From NCBI GenBank assembly GCA_938040735.1, contig CALHYE010000013.1:248001-312000 (forward strand): a stretch of 64,000 bases of DNA, read 5' to 3'. The first letter of the stretch is position 1. Each line of letters begins with the position of its first letter. Under the pieces are notes generated by a model. The model ran no database searches. It saw nothing but the letters and a program-made list of their open reading frames with translations, and was not told the DNA's origin. Below, one piece after another: positions 53,324 through 61,735 of this stretch. The translations under genes and the position numbers were made by a program. Origin of the DNA: an uncultured Bellilinea sp. (GTDB taxonomy: Bacteria > Chloroflexota > Anaerolineae > Anaerolineales > Anaerolineaceae).

Positions 53324-54838
53324 ATGAAACGCCTGACGGACCTCACCGCCTTGCTTCTCGCGCTGATTACGCTTGTGGCGGTCTTTCAGGTGACCACACG
53401 AGTCTATGAAGGCGTGCCTCATATCGAGGACGAGGTGGCTTATTCCTGGCAGGCGGCCCTCTACGCACGCAATCATCTGTCAATCGAATCTCCTCCCTGC
53501 CCGCACTGTTTCTTAACGCCTTTTGTGGTGGATTACAACGGCTTGCGCTTTTCCAAGTATCCGCCGGGTTGGCCGGCAGCCCTTTCGCTGGGTGTCCGGC
53601 TGAATTTGCGCGACTGGGTCAATCCACTGCTGGCTGCCCTGTGTGTCTGGTTGTCTTACCGCCTGGTCAGCCGTATGACGAGACCGGTCATGGGTTTACT
53701 GGCTGGAGGGTTAACCCTTACCTCACCGTTCTTTCTACTAAACGCCGGGACTTTACTCTCCCATGTCTGGTCATTCTTCTTAACGCTGGCCTTTCTGATG
53801 GCATGGCTGGAAGTGACAGCCTCTCAGCCGGCCGTACCCCGCTGGATGAGTGTTTTACTGGGAGGGTTTTCGCTTGGTCTGCTGGCTCTCACCCGTCCGC
53901 TTACTGCGGCGGGGGTGGCCTTTCCCTTCTTCATCGAGGGCCTCATTCGTCTTTTCAAGTCTCCGCCGGCTGTCCGGCTGGCGATTATCATTACCGGTGT
54001 TTTGGCAATCCTCCTGGCGGGATTGCTTTTTATTTGGCAATACGCCGTTACCGGTGATTTCCTGCTCAACCCTTATACCCTGTGGTGGGAGTACGACAAA
54101 ATCGGCTTCGGCTCCGGCATCGGTGTGCAGGAAGGCGGGCATAATCTTTACTGGGCAAGATTGAACCTGAAACACAGTCTGCACAGCGGGGTCAGCGACC
54201 TTTTCGGCTGGGGACGAATTTCATGGCTGTTCCTGCCATTCGGATTCATCGCTCTCCGCCGCCAAAAGTTAGCCTGGACAACGATAGCCATTGCGCCATC
54301 CTTAATGCTCTTTTACATGCTCTACTGGATTGGGGCGCAACTCTACGGCCCGCGTTATTATTTTGAGGGTTTGATCAGTGTCACCTTGCTGACCGCAGCC
54401 GGAATTGAATGGCTGGCAGGAAAATTGACCGCCGAACAACGGTTCACGTCAGGCTGGTGGTTTTCCCGGCTACGCTTTGCTCTCTTTAGCGGGGTAGTTG
54501 TTGCTTTGACAGCCTGCAATTTGTGGTTTTATTTACCGGCACGGCTGGGCGGAATGGTTCATCTTTACGGAGCAACCCGCCAGCAATTAATCCCCTTCCA
54601 GAGCCAGAATGCCTCCCAATTGACCCCCGCGCTGATCTTTGTTCACCGCCAGAAAAACTGGCGCGAGTATGCCACTTTGTTAGAACTCAGTTCACCCTAT
54701 CTGGACACCCCGTTTGTGTTTGTATTCAGCCGCAGCGATGAAGATAACCAGCAAGTCATCCAGGCTTTTCCGGGGCGCAAAATCTGGCATTATTACCCCG
54801 ATGAACCGTACCGCTTTTATACTGCTCCGCGTCCGTAA
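53324..54838 (+). CDS. Dolichol-phosphate-mannose mannosyltransferase-like (PMT/ArnT fold) membrane glycosyltransferase
   Basis: 504 residues, about 11-12 hydrophobic helices. The first external loop has the acidic pair expected of PMT/GT-C enzymes (HIEDEVAYSWQAALYARN, key part EDEVAYSWQ). Further on KYPPGWPAAL and YGPRYYFEG are conserved-type segments. It would use a lipid-linked sugar donor at the outer face of the membrane; acceptor unknown. Fifteen bases after rimO, convergent with a CopD-like gene. Confidence 0.8.
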   Translation: MKRLTDLTALLLALITLVAVFQVTTRVYEGVPHIEDEVAYSWQAALYARNHLSIESPPCPHCFLTPFVVDYNGLRFSKYPPGWPAALSLGVRLNLRDWVNPLLAALCVWLSYRLVSRMTRPVMGLLAGGLTLTSPFFLLNAGTLLSHVWSFFLTLAFLMAWLEVTASQPAVPRWMSVLLGGFSLGLLALTRPLTAAGVAFPFFIEGLIRLFKSPPAVRLAIIITGVLAILLAGLLFIWQYAVTGDFLLNPYTLWWEYDKIGFGSGIGVQEGGHNLYWARLNLKHSLHSGVSDLFGWGRISWLFLPFGFIALRRQKLAWTTIAIAPSLMLFYMLYWIGAQLYGPRYYFEGLISVTLLTAAGIEWLAGKLTAEQRFTSGWWFSRLRFALFSGVVVALTACNLWFYLPARLGGMVHLYGATRQQLIPFQSQNASQLTPALIFVHRQKNWREYATLLELSSPYLDTPFVFVFSRSDEDNQQVIQAFPGRKIWHYYPDEPYRFYTAPRP

Positions 54839-54847
54839 GGGATCGCG

Positions 54848-55366
54848 CTAGGAAGAAACCCGCGCCACTGCTGTCAGCAGCAGCACCAAAACCGATAACA
54901 CCCCGTTCAAGGTCAACAGACGAACTTCTTGTTTTTGTAACCGCTTCTGGAATTCGGGTTGCAGTTCCTTACCGGCGGCACGAATCAATGCCAGCCGGCG
55001 TAAAGCGGGCATCAATCCCCACGTATGATAAGCGCTGACCGCAATCATCAATGCCACCACACCATGCTTGGCAAGAATCGCCACCGACCAACGGTTTTCG
55101 ATCGCCAAAAAGCCCTCGTAAGCCGGATGGGCGCTCATTTGAAACATCCCCGTGCCAATCAACACCACCAGACTGAACCAGCCCACCTGCTGAAGGCGGC
55201 TCTGCACTTTTTCTAAAAAGAGGGTGTAATCGTGGTCGTTCAGCGCTTTTCGAGCAGCTGGGATGACCAGAATCCCCATCGCCGCCAGACCGCCCAGCCA
55301 TGCTACCGTCGCCAGCATGTGCAGCCAATATGCCAGAGCCAGTCCCCAAGGGGCTAAACCTTCCAT
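54848..55366 (-). CDS. CopD-like four-helix membrane protein
   Basis: 172 residues with four hydrophobic helices. WLHMLATVAWLGGLAAMGILV is the typical first helix of CopD/YcnJ-type membrane domains (key His in LHM and a WLGG turn); a second conserved-type segment is LAKHGVVALMIAVSAYHTWG. CopD domains are linked to copper uptake or are haem-bearing, but a metal role is not shown here. It starts 8 bases after the TPR gene ends. Confidence 0.75.
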   Translation of the reverse strand: MEGLAPWGLALAYWLHMLATVAWLGGLAAMGILVIPAARKALNDHDYTLFLEKVQSRLQQVGWFSLVVLIGTGMFQMSAHPAYEGFLAIENRWSVAILAKHGVVALMIAVSAYHTWGLMPALRRLALIRAAGKELQPEFQKRLQKQEVRLLTLNGVLSVLVLLLTAVARVSS

Positions 55367-55374
55367 GGGATTTT

Positions 55375-56463
55375 CTAACCCTCGGAGGGGGTTTCTGTTG
55401 GGGTTTCAAGCGGGGGCTCACCCGCCTCAGGGGGTGTGGGGGTCGCCTCTACCGGCGGCGTCGGCTCCTCCGGAACTTCCTGATTGGGCGGGTTGGCGCA
55501 GTATTCGGCAGCCTGAGCGGCGGCGCTTTCCGCGGTGGCATCCGGGCGGATTGTCAGAGCGTTCCGATATTGCAGTTCCGCATCGCAGTATAAACCCTGG
55601 GTCATTAGTTGGTCGCCGTAACGGATGGAAGCCACCCGGTAACGTTCAATCGCCGTCATACCCGAAGCATCCCGCAAATTAGGCAAAGCCGGGTAAATAT
55701 CGGCGAAGTAGCGCACCACCCGCGCCCAATCTGCTCCCCAAAAACTGGCAGCCGAAAGGTACATGCGCGCCCAGTTTCGATAATTTTGGGCTTCCACATC
55801 CAGCGGAGCAAACCTTTCCGCAAGGGTCAGGTTGTAAATGCCCACTTCCAATTCCCCACGGCTGACATTCTCGATGCCCAAAAAACGCAGGGCAATGTAA
55901 TACATTCCATCCACGTCCACCGAACGGTAGTTCACGTTCTTATCCCGCAGCCGTTGAATGGCTTCAATCGCCTGCCCCCATTCCTTATTCAACAAATGCT
56001 GAGCAATTTGATTGAAAATCTCCTCCTCACCGCGCAGGTCAGGAGTGGGTTCTACTGTGGGGGTAGGCGCTGCGGTCGGCGTCAGCGCAATCGAATAAAG
56101 CAGATTGGCTTCAACGTATTTCTCCGCCGCGCCCGGAAAATCTGGCTTGAGCGAAATGACATATTCAAACCGCTTACGAGCGGTCTCATAACGCCCGGCT
56201 TCCAAATCCACCAGCCCCAGTTGAAACTGGTAGGTGGCCTCCATAATCACTTGACTCTGTTGAGCCTGTTTACGCAGCTCAATGCCGGCGCGGTATCCCA
56301 AAAACACGCCAATCGCCGCGCCGCTCAATAAAAGTACGACCCCTGCCAGGAAGACCCAAAAGGGGATGCGTTTTCGTAGTTTTGATTCGGTCGGTTGCTC
56401 AAAATCTATCTGGCTATTGACCGGTGCGGTCGTTTTATCGTCAATGGTTGCCTTATCCGTCAT
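55375..56463 (-). CDS. Membrane-anchored TPR protein
   Basis: 362 residues: 35-residue polar N-terminus, one transmembrane helix (FWVFLAGVVLLLSGAAIGVFLGY), then tetratricopeptide-like helices (YQFQLGLVDLEAGRYETARKRFEYV shortened to LEAGRYETARKRFEYV; AIEAIQRLRDK; DAELQYRNALTIRPD) outside the membrane, and a Pro/Thr/Glu-rich tail. Likely a scaffold in the envelope. Starts with a TATAAT box seven bases before the ATG and no Shine-Dalgarno. Confidence 0.82.
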   Translation of the reverse strand: MTDKATIDDKTTAPVNSQIDFEQPTESKLRKRIPFWVFLAGVVLLLSGAAIGVFLGYRAGIELRKQAQQSQVIMEATYQFQLGLVDLEAGRYETARKRFEYVISLKPDFPGAAEKYVEANLLYSIALTPTAAPTPTVEPTPDLRGEEEIFNQIAQHLLNKEWGQAIEAIQRLRDKNVNYRSVDVDGMYYIALRFLGIENVSRGELEVGIYNLTLAERFAPLDVEAQNYRNWARMYLSAASFWGADWARVVRYFADIYPALPNLRDASGMTAIERYRVASIRYGDQLMTQGLYCDAELQYRNALTIRPDATAESAAAQAAEYCANPPNQEVPEEPTPPVEATPTPPEAGEPPLETPTETPSEG

Positions 56464-56470
56464 GAGGGCT

Positions 56471-56476
56471 ATTATA
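56471..56476 (-). promoter_or_regulatory. TATAAT box 7 bases before the TPR gene
   Basis: Minus-strand TATAAT, AGCCCTC, ATG. Predicts a leaderless transcript; no -35 or Shine-Dalgarno. Confidence 0.62.
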
Positions 56477-56489
56477 CCCTACCTCGTCC

Positions 56490-58037
56490 TCATAATTTAA
56501 GGAGTAGGCGCAATTCAGGAAGCAGAATGGGTATAGCCGCTAACCCTCCAGCGGTGAGCGAAATCAGGCTCTGCAACAGCGGATTCCAACCCGCAAGGAA
56601 GGTCATCCCCAGCCAGACAACCCCGCCGCCGGCTGCCGCCGCCATAAAGCCGCGCAGCAAACCGCCCCCCACCTGCAGCGAGCGCACCAGCCGCCGATTG
56701 AGAATAACTAATAGAAGAACCGCCTCGGCGGTGAATGCAATTGAGTCGGTCAGGCTAATGCCGGCTGCGCCGATCAGCCGATATAGCTGACTGCCCACCA
56801 ACACATACACGGCAAAAGTGAAGCCGGCTCCTATTAGAGGGATCAAGGCATTCTGGCGGGCATAAAACGAGCGCACTGCCACTTCCACTAAACTCTGCCC
56901 CATCAGTCCAGCCAGATAAGCCCGGGTAACCCACAGGAGCAAATCCGTTCCGGCAGGATCAAAATCAAATGCCAGCATGAGCAGTGGACGCAGCCCAAAA
57001 GACAAAATCACCGCCACTGGCAAGGTAATTGCCACCAGCACCCTCACCGCCCGCTGAATGCTGGCGAAAAACTCCTCACGATCTTCTCGTGCAAACTGTT
57101 CCGAAAGGGTGGGCAGCAGCGCCGTCCCAATGGTTGTGCCGATCAAGGTTTCCGGCACTTGAAAGATCATCCACCCATAGGTCAGCGCGGTCACTGCGCC
57201 CTCTTCCAAACGCGAAGCCAGATTATCCCGCACGATGAAAATCAGCTGAATGAACATCATGGTAATCAGGCGCGGTCCCATCAGGCGCAGCACTTTGCGA
57301 ACCGGTTCGGTATTCAACCCCAACCCGCTGTTCCAGCGGAACTGGTAACGAATCAATCCCGGCGCCTGAATTCCGAGGTGCAATAGCGCGCCGAGAATCA
57401 CACCATAAACCAAACCATGCACACCCAATCCAAAGGCCGGTAACACCATCCCGCCTAGGCGGTAACCTTCCTGAGGCGAAAGAATCAGCGCCCCAAAAAT
57501 TTGCCCAAAGTTATACAAAAGCGGCGCCATCGCCGGCAGCAGAAAATGCTGATTGGCCTGCAAGCCCGCCATCACCAACCCGCTGATCGAAAAAATCATT
57601 GTGGCAATTAAGTTCAGACGCATCAGGTTGACTACCAGATCCTGCTGACCGCTTTCAAAACCCGGTGCTATCCCCAATTCCCAGCGCACCATCGGATCGG
57701 CAAACAGGGCAACCAGCATTGCCAGTCCGGCGGTAACCAGAAACGCCAGATTGGCAATTTTGGAAAACAAGTTCCAGGCCGCCTGCCTGCCCCCTTTGGT
57801 GATTTCCTCTGCCAGTACGGGAATGAACGCCATTGCCAGCGCGCCGCCCGAGATCAGGGCGAAGAGCAAATCCGGCAGGTTGTTGGCAACATTAAACGAA
57901 TCCAGTTCCGCCGAAAGACCGAACTGACGGGCAATAATCACCTGCCGGATAAAGGCGACCGCTTTGTCCAGCGCAAAAAACACCACCAGCAGAAAAGTGA
58001 TGCGGCTGACGCGGGAAAATCTGGAGGGTTTATCCAA
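56490..58037 (-). CDS. murJ: Lipid II flippase MurJ
   Basis: 515 residues, about 14 hydrophobic helices, MVF family of the MOP superfamily. Family marks: [19 protein letters not shown] near residue 24 (key part [11 protein letters not shown]), [22 protein letters not shown] (key part [13 protein letters not shown]), [10 protein letters not shown]-type helix and [13 protein letters not shown]. Flips undecaprenyl-linked peptidoglycan precursors to the outer leaflet. The first bases overlap the end of the ZIP transporter gene by 8, so they are coupled. Confidence 0.93.
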   Translation of the reverse strand: MDKPSRFSRVSRITFLLVVFFALDKAVAFIRQVIIARQFGLSAELDSFNVANNLPDLLFALISGGALAMAFIPVLAEEITKGGRQAAWNLFSKIANLAFLVTAGLAMLVALFADPMVRWELGIAPGFESGQQDLVVNLMRLNLIATMIFSISGLVMAGLQANQHFLLPAMAPLLYNFGQIFGALILSPQEGYRLGGMVLPAFGLGVHGLVYGVILGALLHLGIQAPGLIRYQFRWNSGLGLNTEPVRKVLRLMGPRLITMMFIQLIFIVRDNLASRLEEGAVTALTYGWMIFQVPETLIGTTIGTALLPTLSEQFAREDREEFFASIQRAVRVLVAITLPVAVILSFGLRPLLMLAFDFDPAGTDLLLWVTRAYLAGLMGQSLVEVAVRSFYARQNALIPLIGAGFTFAVYVLVGSQLYRLIGAAGISLTDSIAFTAEAVLLLVILNRRLVRSLQVGGGLLRGFMAAAAGGGVVWLGMTFLAGWNPLLQSLISLTAGGLAAIPILLPELRLLLKL

Positions 58038-58842
58038 GGGCTACGTCCAATGCCATCATCACCGCAAAGCCGAGCATCAGCCCGATGGTGGCCATGTCCG
58101 AATGCTCGCCCCGCTGAGCCTCCGGAATCAATTCCTCAACGCATACATAAATCATCGCCCCGGCAGCAAAAGCCAGCGCATATGGCAAAATCGGTTGGAT
58201 GAAAAACACAGCCGCCGCCCCCAGCACGCCGGCAATCGGTTCCACAATACCGGAGGCCTGTCCCATCAAGAAGCTTTTCCAGCGAGAAATTCCCTCGCGG
58301 CGGAGCGGAGCCGAAACCGCCAGACCTTCCGGGAAATTCTGCAGCCCGATCCCAATGGCCAGCGCTACCGCTCCGGCGATGGAAGCCTCCGGAATGCCGC
58401 TGGCAGCCGCCCCAAAAGCGACCCCCACAGCCAGTCCTTCTGGAAAATTGTGGAGGGTAATAGCCAGCACCAACAATACGCTGCGCTGCCATGAGGTTTT
58501 AATCCCCTCTGCTGCGCTAATCGGTTCTCGAAAATGCAAGTGCGGGAGCAAGCGGTCAACCAGATAAAGAAATGCCCCGCCCAGTAGAAACCCAATCACA
58601 GCCGGCATCCAACCGGGCACGCCGGCGTTGGAAGACATCTCGATCGCCGGCGCCAGTAACGACCAGAAACTGGCGGCAATCATCACCCCGCTGGCAAATC
58701 CCAGCAGTGTATCCAATAATCTTCGATTTACTTCTCGGGTGAGAAAAACGCCGGCTGCCCCAAGAGCTGTAACACCCCAGGTGAATAAAGTCGCAAATAA
58801 GGCTTGAATAACTGGATTGAAATTCTCCAATGCTGCAATCAT
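58030..58842 (-). CDS. ZIP-family divalent metal transporter
   Basis: 270 residues, eight predicted helices. The metal-binding helices read [18 protein letters not shown]-like ([16 protein letters not shown]) and [14 protein letters not shown], the paired HNFPEG/QNFPEG of the GufA/ZupT branch, and a later [12 protein letters not shown]. Likely imports zinc, iron or manganese. AGAGGT precedes the ATG by about six bases. Confidence 0.92.
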   Translation of the reverse strand: MIAALENFNPVIQALFATLFTWGVTALGAAGVFLTREVNRRLLDTLLGFASGVMIAASFWSLLAPAIEMSSNAGVPGWMPAVIGFLLGGAFLYLVDRLLPHLHFREPISAAEGIKTSWQRSVLLVLAITLHNFPEGLAVGVAFGAAASGIPEASIAGAVALAIGIGLQNFPEGLAVSAPLRREGISRWKSFLMGQASGIVEPIAGVLGAAAVFFIQPILPYALAFAAGAMIYVCVEELIPEAQRGEHSDMATIGLMLGFAVMMALDVALG

Positions 58843-58911
58843 CTCAGACCTCTGTGAACGCTAAATGGTGAGTTACTTTTCCATACCGAACATTCTCTTC
58901 GCGATTTGCTT

Positions 58912-58917
58912 TATAAT
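58912..58917 (+). promoter_or_regulatory. TATAAT box 7 bases before the RsmI-like gene
   Basis: TATAAT, CCTCAAC, ATG; no Shine-Dalgarno. Predicts a leaderless transcript. Confidence 0.62.
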
Positions 58918-58924
58918 CCTCAAC

Positions 58925-59593
58925 ATGAACACAGGTCAATTATACATGGTTGCAACCCCGATTGGTAACCCGGAGGATATTACCCTGCGGGCGATTCGTA
59001 TTCTGGGGGAAGTAGATGTCGTCATCTGCGAAGAACGCCGTGAAGGCAGCACTTTGCTTAAGAAGTTAGGTATCACACCCAAGGAACTGGTTTCCCTGAA
59101 TGAGCATAATGAAGCCGAGCAGGCCGGGACGCTGGTACAACGGATGCTGCTGGGCGAAAACATGGCATTAATCAGTGACGCCGGCACGCCAGTATTTGCC
59201 GACCCCGGCGCGGAATTGATCCGGCAGGCGGTCGAAATGGGCATCCCGGTAACCGCTGTCCCGGGCGCTTCCTCCTTGATGGCATTGCTCAGCCTGCTGG
59301 ATACAAAGATCGAACGCTTTGTGTATGTCGGCTTCTTATCACGTTCTCCGCAGCAACGCCGTCAAGAAATCGAACGTTTGCTGCGCCTGAATTTACCCCT
59401 TGTCATCATGGACACCCCCTACCGCCTCTCCAGCCTGCTGGAAGATATTGAGAAAACTGCCGGTAAAAACCGGCGGCTGACACTTGGTTTGAACCTGACC
59501 ATGCCGGGCGAACAAGTTTACCGCGGCACGGTGAGCGAAATCCGCCGCACCGTGCAGAATCGCAAAGCCGAATTCATCCTGCTAATTCATTGA
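58925..59593 (+). CDS. rsmI: RsmI-like tetrapyrrole-methylase-family SAM methyltransferase, short form
   Basis: 222 residues from ATG 58925. An upstream ATG in frame at 58865 would add 20 hydrophobic residues, which homologues lack. Family segments: MVATPIGNPEDITLRAI, MALISDAGTPVFADPGAELI, VPGASSLMALLSL and FVYVGFLSRSPQQRR. RsmI 2-prime-O-methylates C1402 of 16S rRNA. Compared with the usual 275-290 residues it lacks the C-terminal domain, and the EDTR motif of RsmI reads EERREG. It may be RsmI, or a related methylase of the short clade. Confidence 0.78.
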   Translation: MNTGQLYMVATPIGNPEDITLRAIRILGEVDVVICEERREGSTLLKKLGITPKELVSLNEHNEAEQAGTLVQRMLLGENMALISDAGTPVFADPGAELIRQAVEMGIPVTAVPGASSLMALLSLLDTKIERFVYVGFLSRSPQQRRQEIERLLRLNLPLVIMDTPYRLSSLLEDIEKTAGKNRRLTLGLNLTMPGEQVYRGTVSEIRRTVQNRKAEFILLIH

Positions 59594-59616
59594 TCTTGAT
59601 TTAATCTTTGCAACTG

Positions 59617-59633
59617 CCCCCAAAGGTTGGGGG
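59617..59633. repeat. Short inverted repeat between convergent genes
   Basis: CCCCCAA (59617-59623), AGG, TTGGGGG (59627-59633). Possible weak bidirectional terminator between the RsmI-like and radical SAM genes; no T-run. Confidence 0.45.
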
Positions 59634-59681
59634 AGGCTGCCTGTCGGTTGTGATTGTTTAGAAAGCCGAAGTCTCTTCGAA

Positions 59682-60626
59682 TCACTCCCAAAAGACCCGC
59701 CGCTGGCGTTGATCCAGCCTTCTCAAACCCAGTTGGCGGGCTATCGCTACCGCCTGCTGATATTCTTGCGAGGTAATCGGACGGTTCAACTCGGCATAGT
59801 GGTGAGCCTGATAAGCCGGGTAATATTGATCCATCAGGTTCAGATAGACATTTTTCGAAATTTCTTCCGCCAGAAATTGCAGCACCTTTTCAGAGCCGGC
59901 CAGCCGATTGGGCAGCACCAAATGGCGCACCAACAGTCCGCGCCGGGCAATACCCTGTTCGTCCATCTGTAAATCCCCCACCTGACGCTGCATTTCACGC
60001 ACAGCCGCGCGGTTAATTTCAACGTAGCGCGGCGCTTTGGAATAACGGCGGGCAACCTCATCGTCACCATACTTCATATCCGGCATATAAATATCCACAA
60101 TTCCATCCAGTAATGCCAGCATTTCCAGCGAATCATACCCGCCGCTGTTGTAAACGATGGGAAGGCGCAAACCGGCCTGAGCCGCAATCAGCACGGCTGA
60201 GATAATTTGCGGCACAACATGAGTGGGGGAGACCAGATTGATATTGTGACATCCGGCGGCTTGCAGCCTGAGCATAATTTCCGCCAGTTCTTCCGGTTCA
60301 ACTTCCCTGCCTCTCCCGGTCTGACTGATCTCGTAGTTTTGACAGAAGACACACCGCAAATTGCAGCGGGCAAAGAAAATCGTACCTGAACCAGCCCAAC
60401 CCCTCAGCGGAGATTCTTCTCCGAAATGCGCCCCAAAACTGCTCACCTGAGCGCGCACGCCGGTCTCACATACCCCGGTTTCACCCGCCAGCCGGTTGAC
60501 TCCGCACCTCAACGGGCATACATCGCAGGAATGCAGATGAGCATAAGCCTGTTGGATTCGCTGCTGAGCCTCACCGCTTTCCAGCAGGCGTAAGTAAGCC
60601 GGTTCAAAGTTCTTTTGCCCGTTCAT
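59682..60626 (-). CDS. PflX-type radical SAM protein (pyruvate formate-lyase activase-like)
   Basis: 314 residues from ATG 60626 (the preceding GTG is also possible). The radical SAM cluster motif is CNLRCVFC (Cys88, Cys92, Cys95). An extra cysteine cluster near the N-terminus (CDVCPLRCGVNRL...GVC, Cys34, 37, 41, 53) is the mark of PflX (COG1313), whose target is unknown. VNINLV-type strand NINLVSPTHVV and DIYMPDMKYGDDEVA follow. No glycyl-radical enzyme is adjacent. Single-gene unit with a TATAAT box eight bases ahead. Confidence 0.87.
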   Translation of the reverse strand: MNGQKNFEPAYLRLLESGEAQQRIQQAYAHLHSCDVCPLRCGVNRLAGETGVCETGVRAQVSSFGAHFGEESPLRGWAGSGTIFFARCNLRCVFCQNYEISQTGRGREVEPEELAEIMLRLQAAGCHNINLVSPTHVVPQIISAVLIAAQAGLRLPIVYNSGGYDSLEMLALLDGIVDIYMPDMKYGDDEVARRYSKAPRYVEINRAAVREMQRQVGDLQMDEQGIARRGLLVRHLVLPNRLAGSEKVLQFLAEEISKNVYLNLMDQYYPAYQAHHYAELNRPITSQEYQQAVAIARQLGLRRLDQRQRRVFWE

Positions 60627-60634
60627 CACTGATT

Positions 60635-60640
60635 ATTATA
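60635..60640 (-). promoter_or_regulatory. TATAAT box 8 bases before the PflX-type gene
   Basis: Minus-strand TATAAT, AATCAGTG, ATG. No Shine-Dalgarno; leaderless transcript likely. Confidence 0.58.
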
Positions 60641-60777
60641 AATAAGGTTAGACGGGTCGGGAAAGCCCTGAATTTGCACCGATTCTGAATAATCTTAAGA
60701 ATGTTTTCCTCGTTAATCCAATTCTTGGAATGTTATGATTTGATTAACCGCTGTCTTCGGTTACAGTTGAGGTATGT

Positions 60778-60783
60778 TATAAT
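60778..60783 (+). promoter_or_regulatory. TATAAT box 6 bases before the 155-aa membrane protein gene
   Basis: TATAAT, GAATAT, ATG. No Shine-Dalgarno; leaderless transcript likely. Confidence 0.62.
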
Positions 60784-60789
60784 GAATAT

Positions 60790-61257
60790 ATGACCGTAGA
60801 ACCTCAACCCACCCCCGCCGAAACTGCCGAGCAGTCCTCTATCTCCCTCCCTGAACCAACTCCAACCCAGCGGTCGGGGGATAACCGGCGGGCGGCTGGC
60901 ATTATTGCGGCTGTAGTGGTGGTGGTTTTGTTGATTATTGGCGGGATCGTTTTATTGGCGCTTTCACCCGAAAGCACCACCGCCAAAGTGCGCGATATTT
61001 TTATCATTGTGATGGCGCTCGAATCTCTGATGTTGGGCGTGGCGGTGATTGTTTTGATCGTTCAAATCGCCACCTTGATTAATTTGCTGCAAAATGAAAT
61101 CAAGCCGATTCTGGATTCAACCAATGAGACGGTCAATCACCTGAGGGGCACAACCCAGTTCCTCAGTAACAATCTGGTAGAACCGGTCATGAAACTGAAC
61201 GAATATCTGGCTGGCTTGCGCAAACTTTTTGATTTCATCCGCCCGGACCGGCGGTGA
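60790..61257 (+). CDS. Two-helix membrane protein, unknown function
   Basis: 155 residues. A Pro/Thr/Glu-rich cytosolic head (about 35 residues) precedes two hydrophobic helices (IIAAVVVVVLLIIGGIVLLAL and LESLMLGVAVIVLIVQIATL). The C-terminal amphipathic helix pattern (LINLLQNEIKPILDSTNETV) resembles DUF948-type proteins found with YtxH proteins. The next gene is indeed a YtxH-like protein, 59 bases on, which suggests a joint stress or envelope role seen for YtxG/YtxH pairs in Bacillus. Confidence 0.78.
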   Translation: MTVEPQPTPAETAEQSSISLPEPTPTQRSGDNRRAAGIIAAVVVVVLLIIGGIVLLALSPESTTAKVRDIFIIVMALESLMLGVAVIVLIVQIATLINLLQNEIKPILDSTNETVNHLRGTTQFLSNNLVEPVMKLNEYLAGLRKLFDFIRPDRR

Positions 61258-61316
61258 ACCGGGGTTGAAGTTGAAACCCACTTACTTAAATAAGATGCCA
61301 AAGAAAGGAGATTAAG

Positions 61317-61682
61317 ATGTCTGAACGAGATGATTTTGGAGCCTTCCTGATCGGTTTTGTGATTGGAGGATTGACCGGTGCGATTACAGCATTGTTACTC
61401 GCCCCGCAATCGGGCGAGGAAACTCGTGAGGTAATTAAAGAACGCGCAATTGAATTACGCGACAAAGCCTCCGAAACGGTCAATACCACTTATGCCGAAG
61501 CCGAAAAAGCAGCCAACGAGGCCCTGAGACGGGCTGAGGAATTGCTGGAAAAAGCCAAAAAATCTGCTGAGGAATTGCAGCAAAAAGGCTCGACCTTACT
61601 CGAAGAACAAAAATCCAAATTGAGCAAGGCCGCTTCCAAAGCCGGCGATGCAGCCGAAGAAATCGGCGAGGCCCTCTCATAA
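61317..61682 (+). CDS. YtxH-like small membrane protein
   Basis: 121 residues. One N-terminal membrane helix with glycine zipper pattern (AFLIGFVIGGLTGAITALLLAP) leads into a long Ala/Glu/Lys amphipathic helix (EEAKK-type repeats: AEKAANEALRRAEELLEKAKK). The LLAPQSGEETRE motif is the YtxH/GvpP-like signature. AAGGAG lies six bases before the ATG. A terminator follows at 61704-61732. Probably stress related, by family only. Confidence 0.85.
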   Translation: MSERDDFGAFLIGFVIGGLTGAITALLLAPQSGEETREVIKERAIELRDKASETVNTTYAEAEKAANEALRRAEELLEKAKKSAEELQQKGSTLLEEQKSKLSKAASKAGDAAEEIGEALS

Positions 61683-61703
61683 CCGACATAGATTTTTCCA
61701 AAG

Positions 61704-61732
61704 CAGCCGGTCAAAACCAACCGGCTGTTTTT
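61704..61732 (+). terminator. Intrinsic terminator after the YtxH-like gene
   Basis: 8-bp stem CAGCCGGT (61704-61711) with ACCGGCTG (61720-61727), then TTTTT (61728-61732). It ends four bases before the convergent nnr gene and may serve both. Confidence 0.85.
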
Positions 61733-61735
61733 GAT

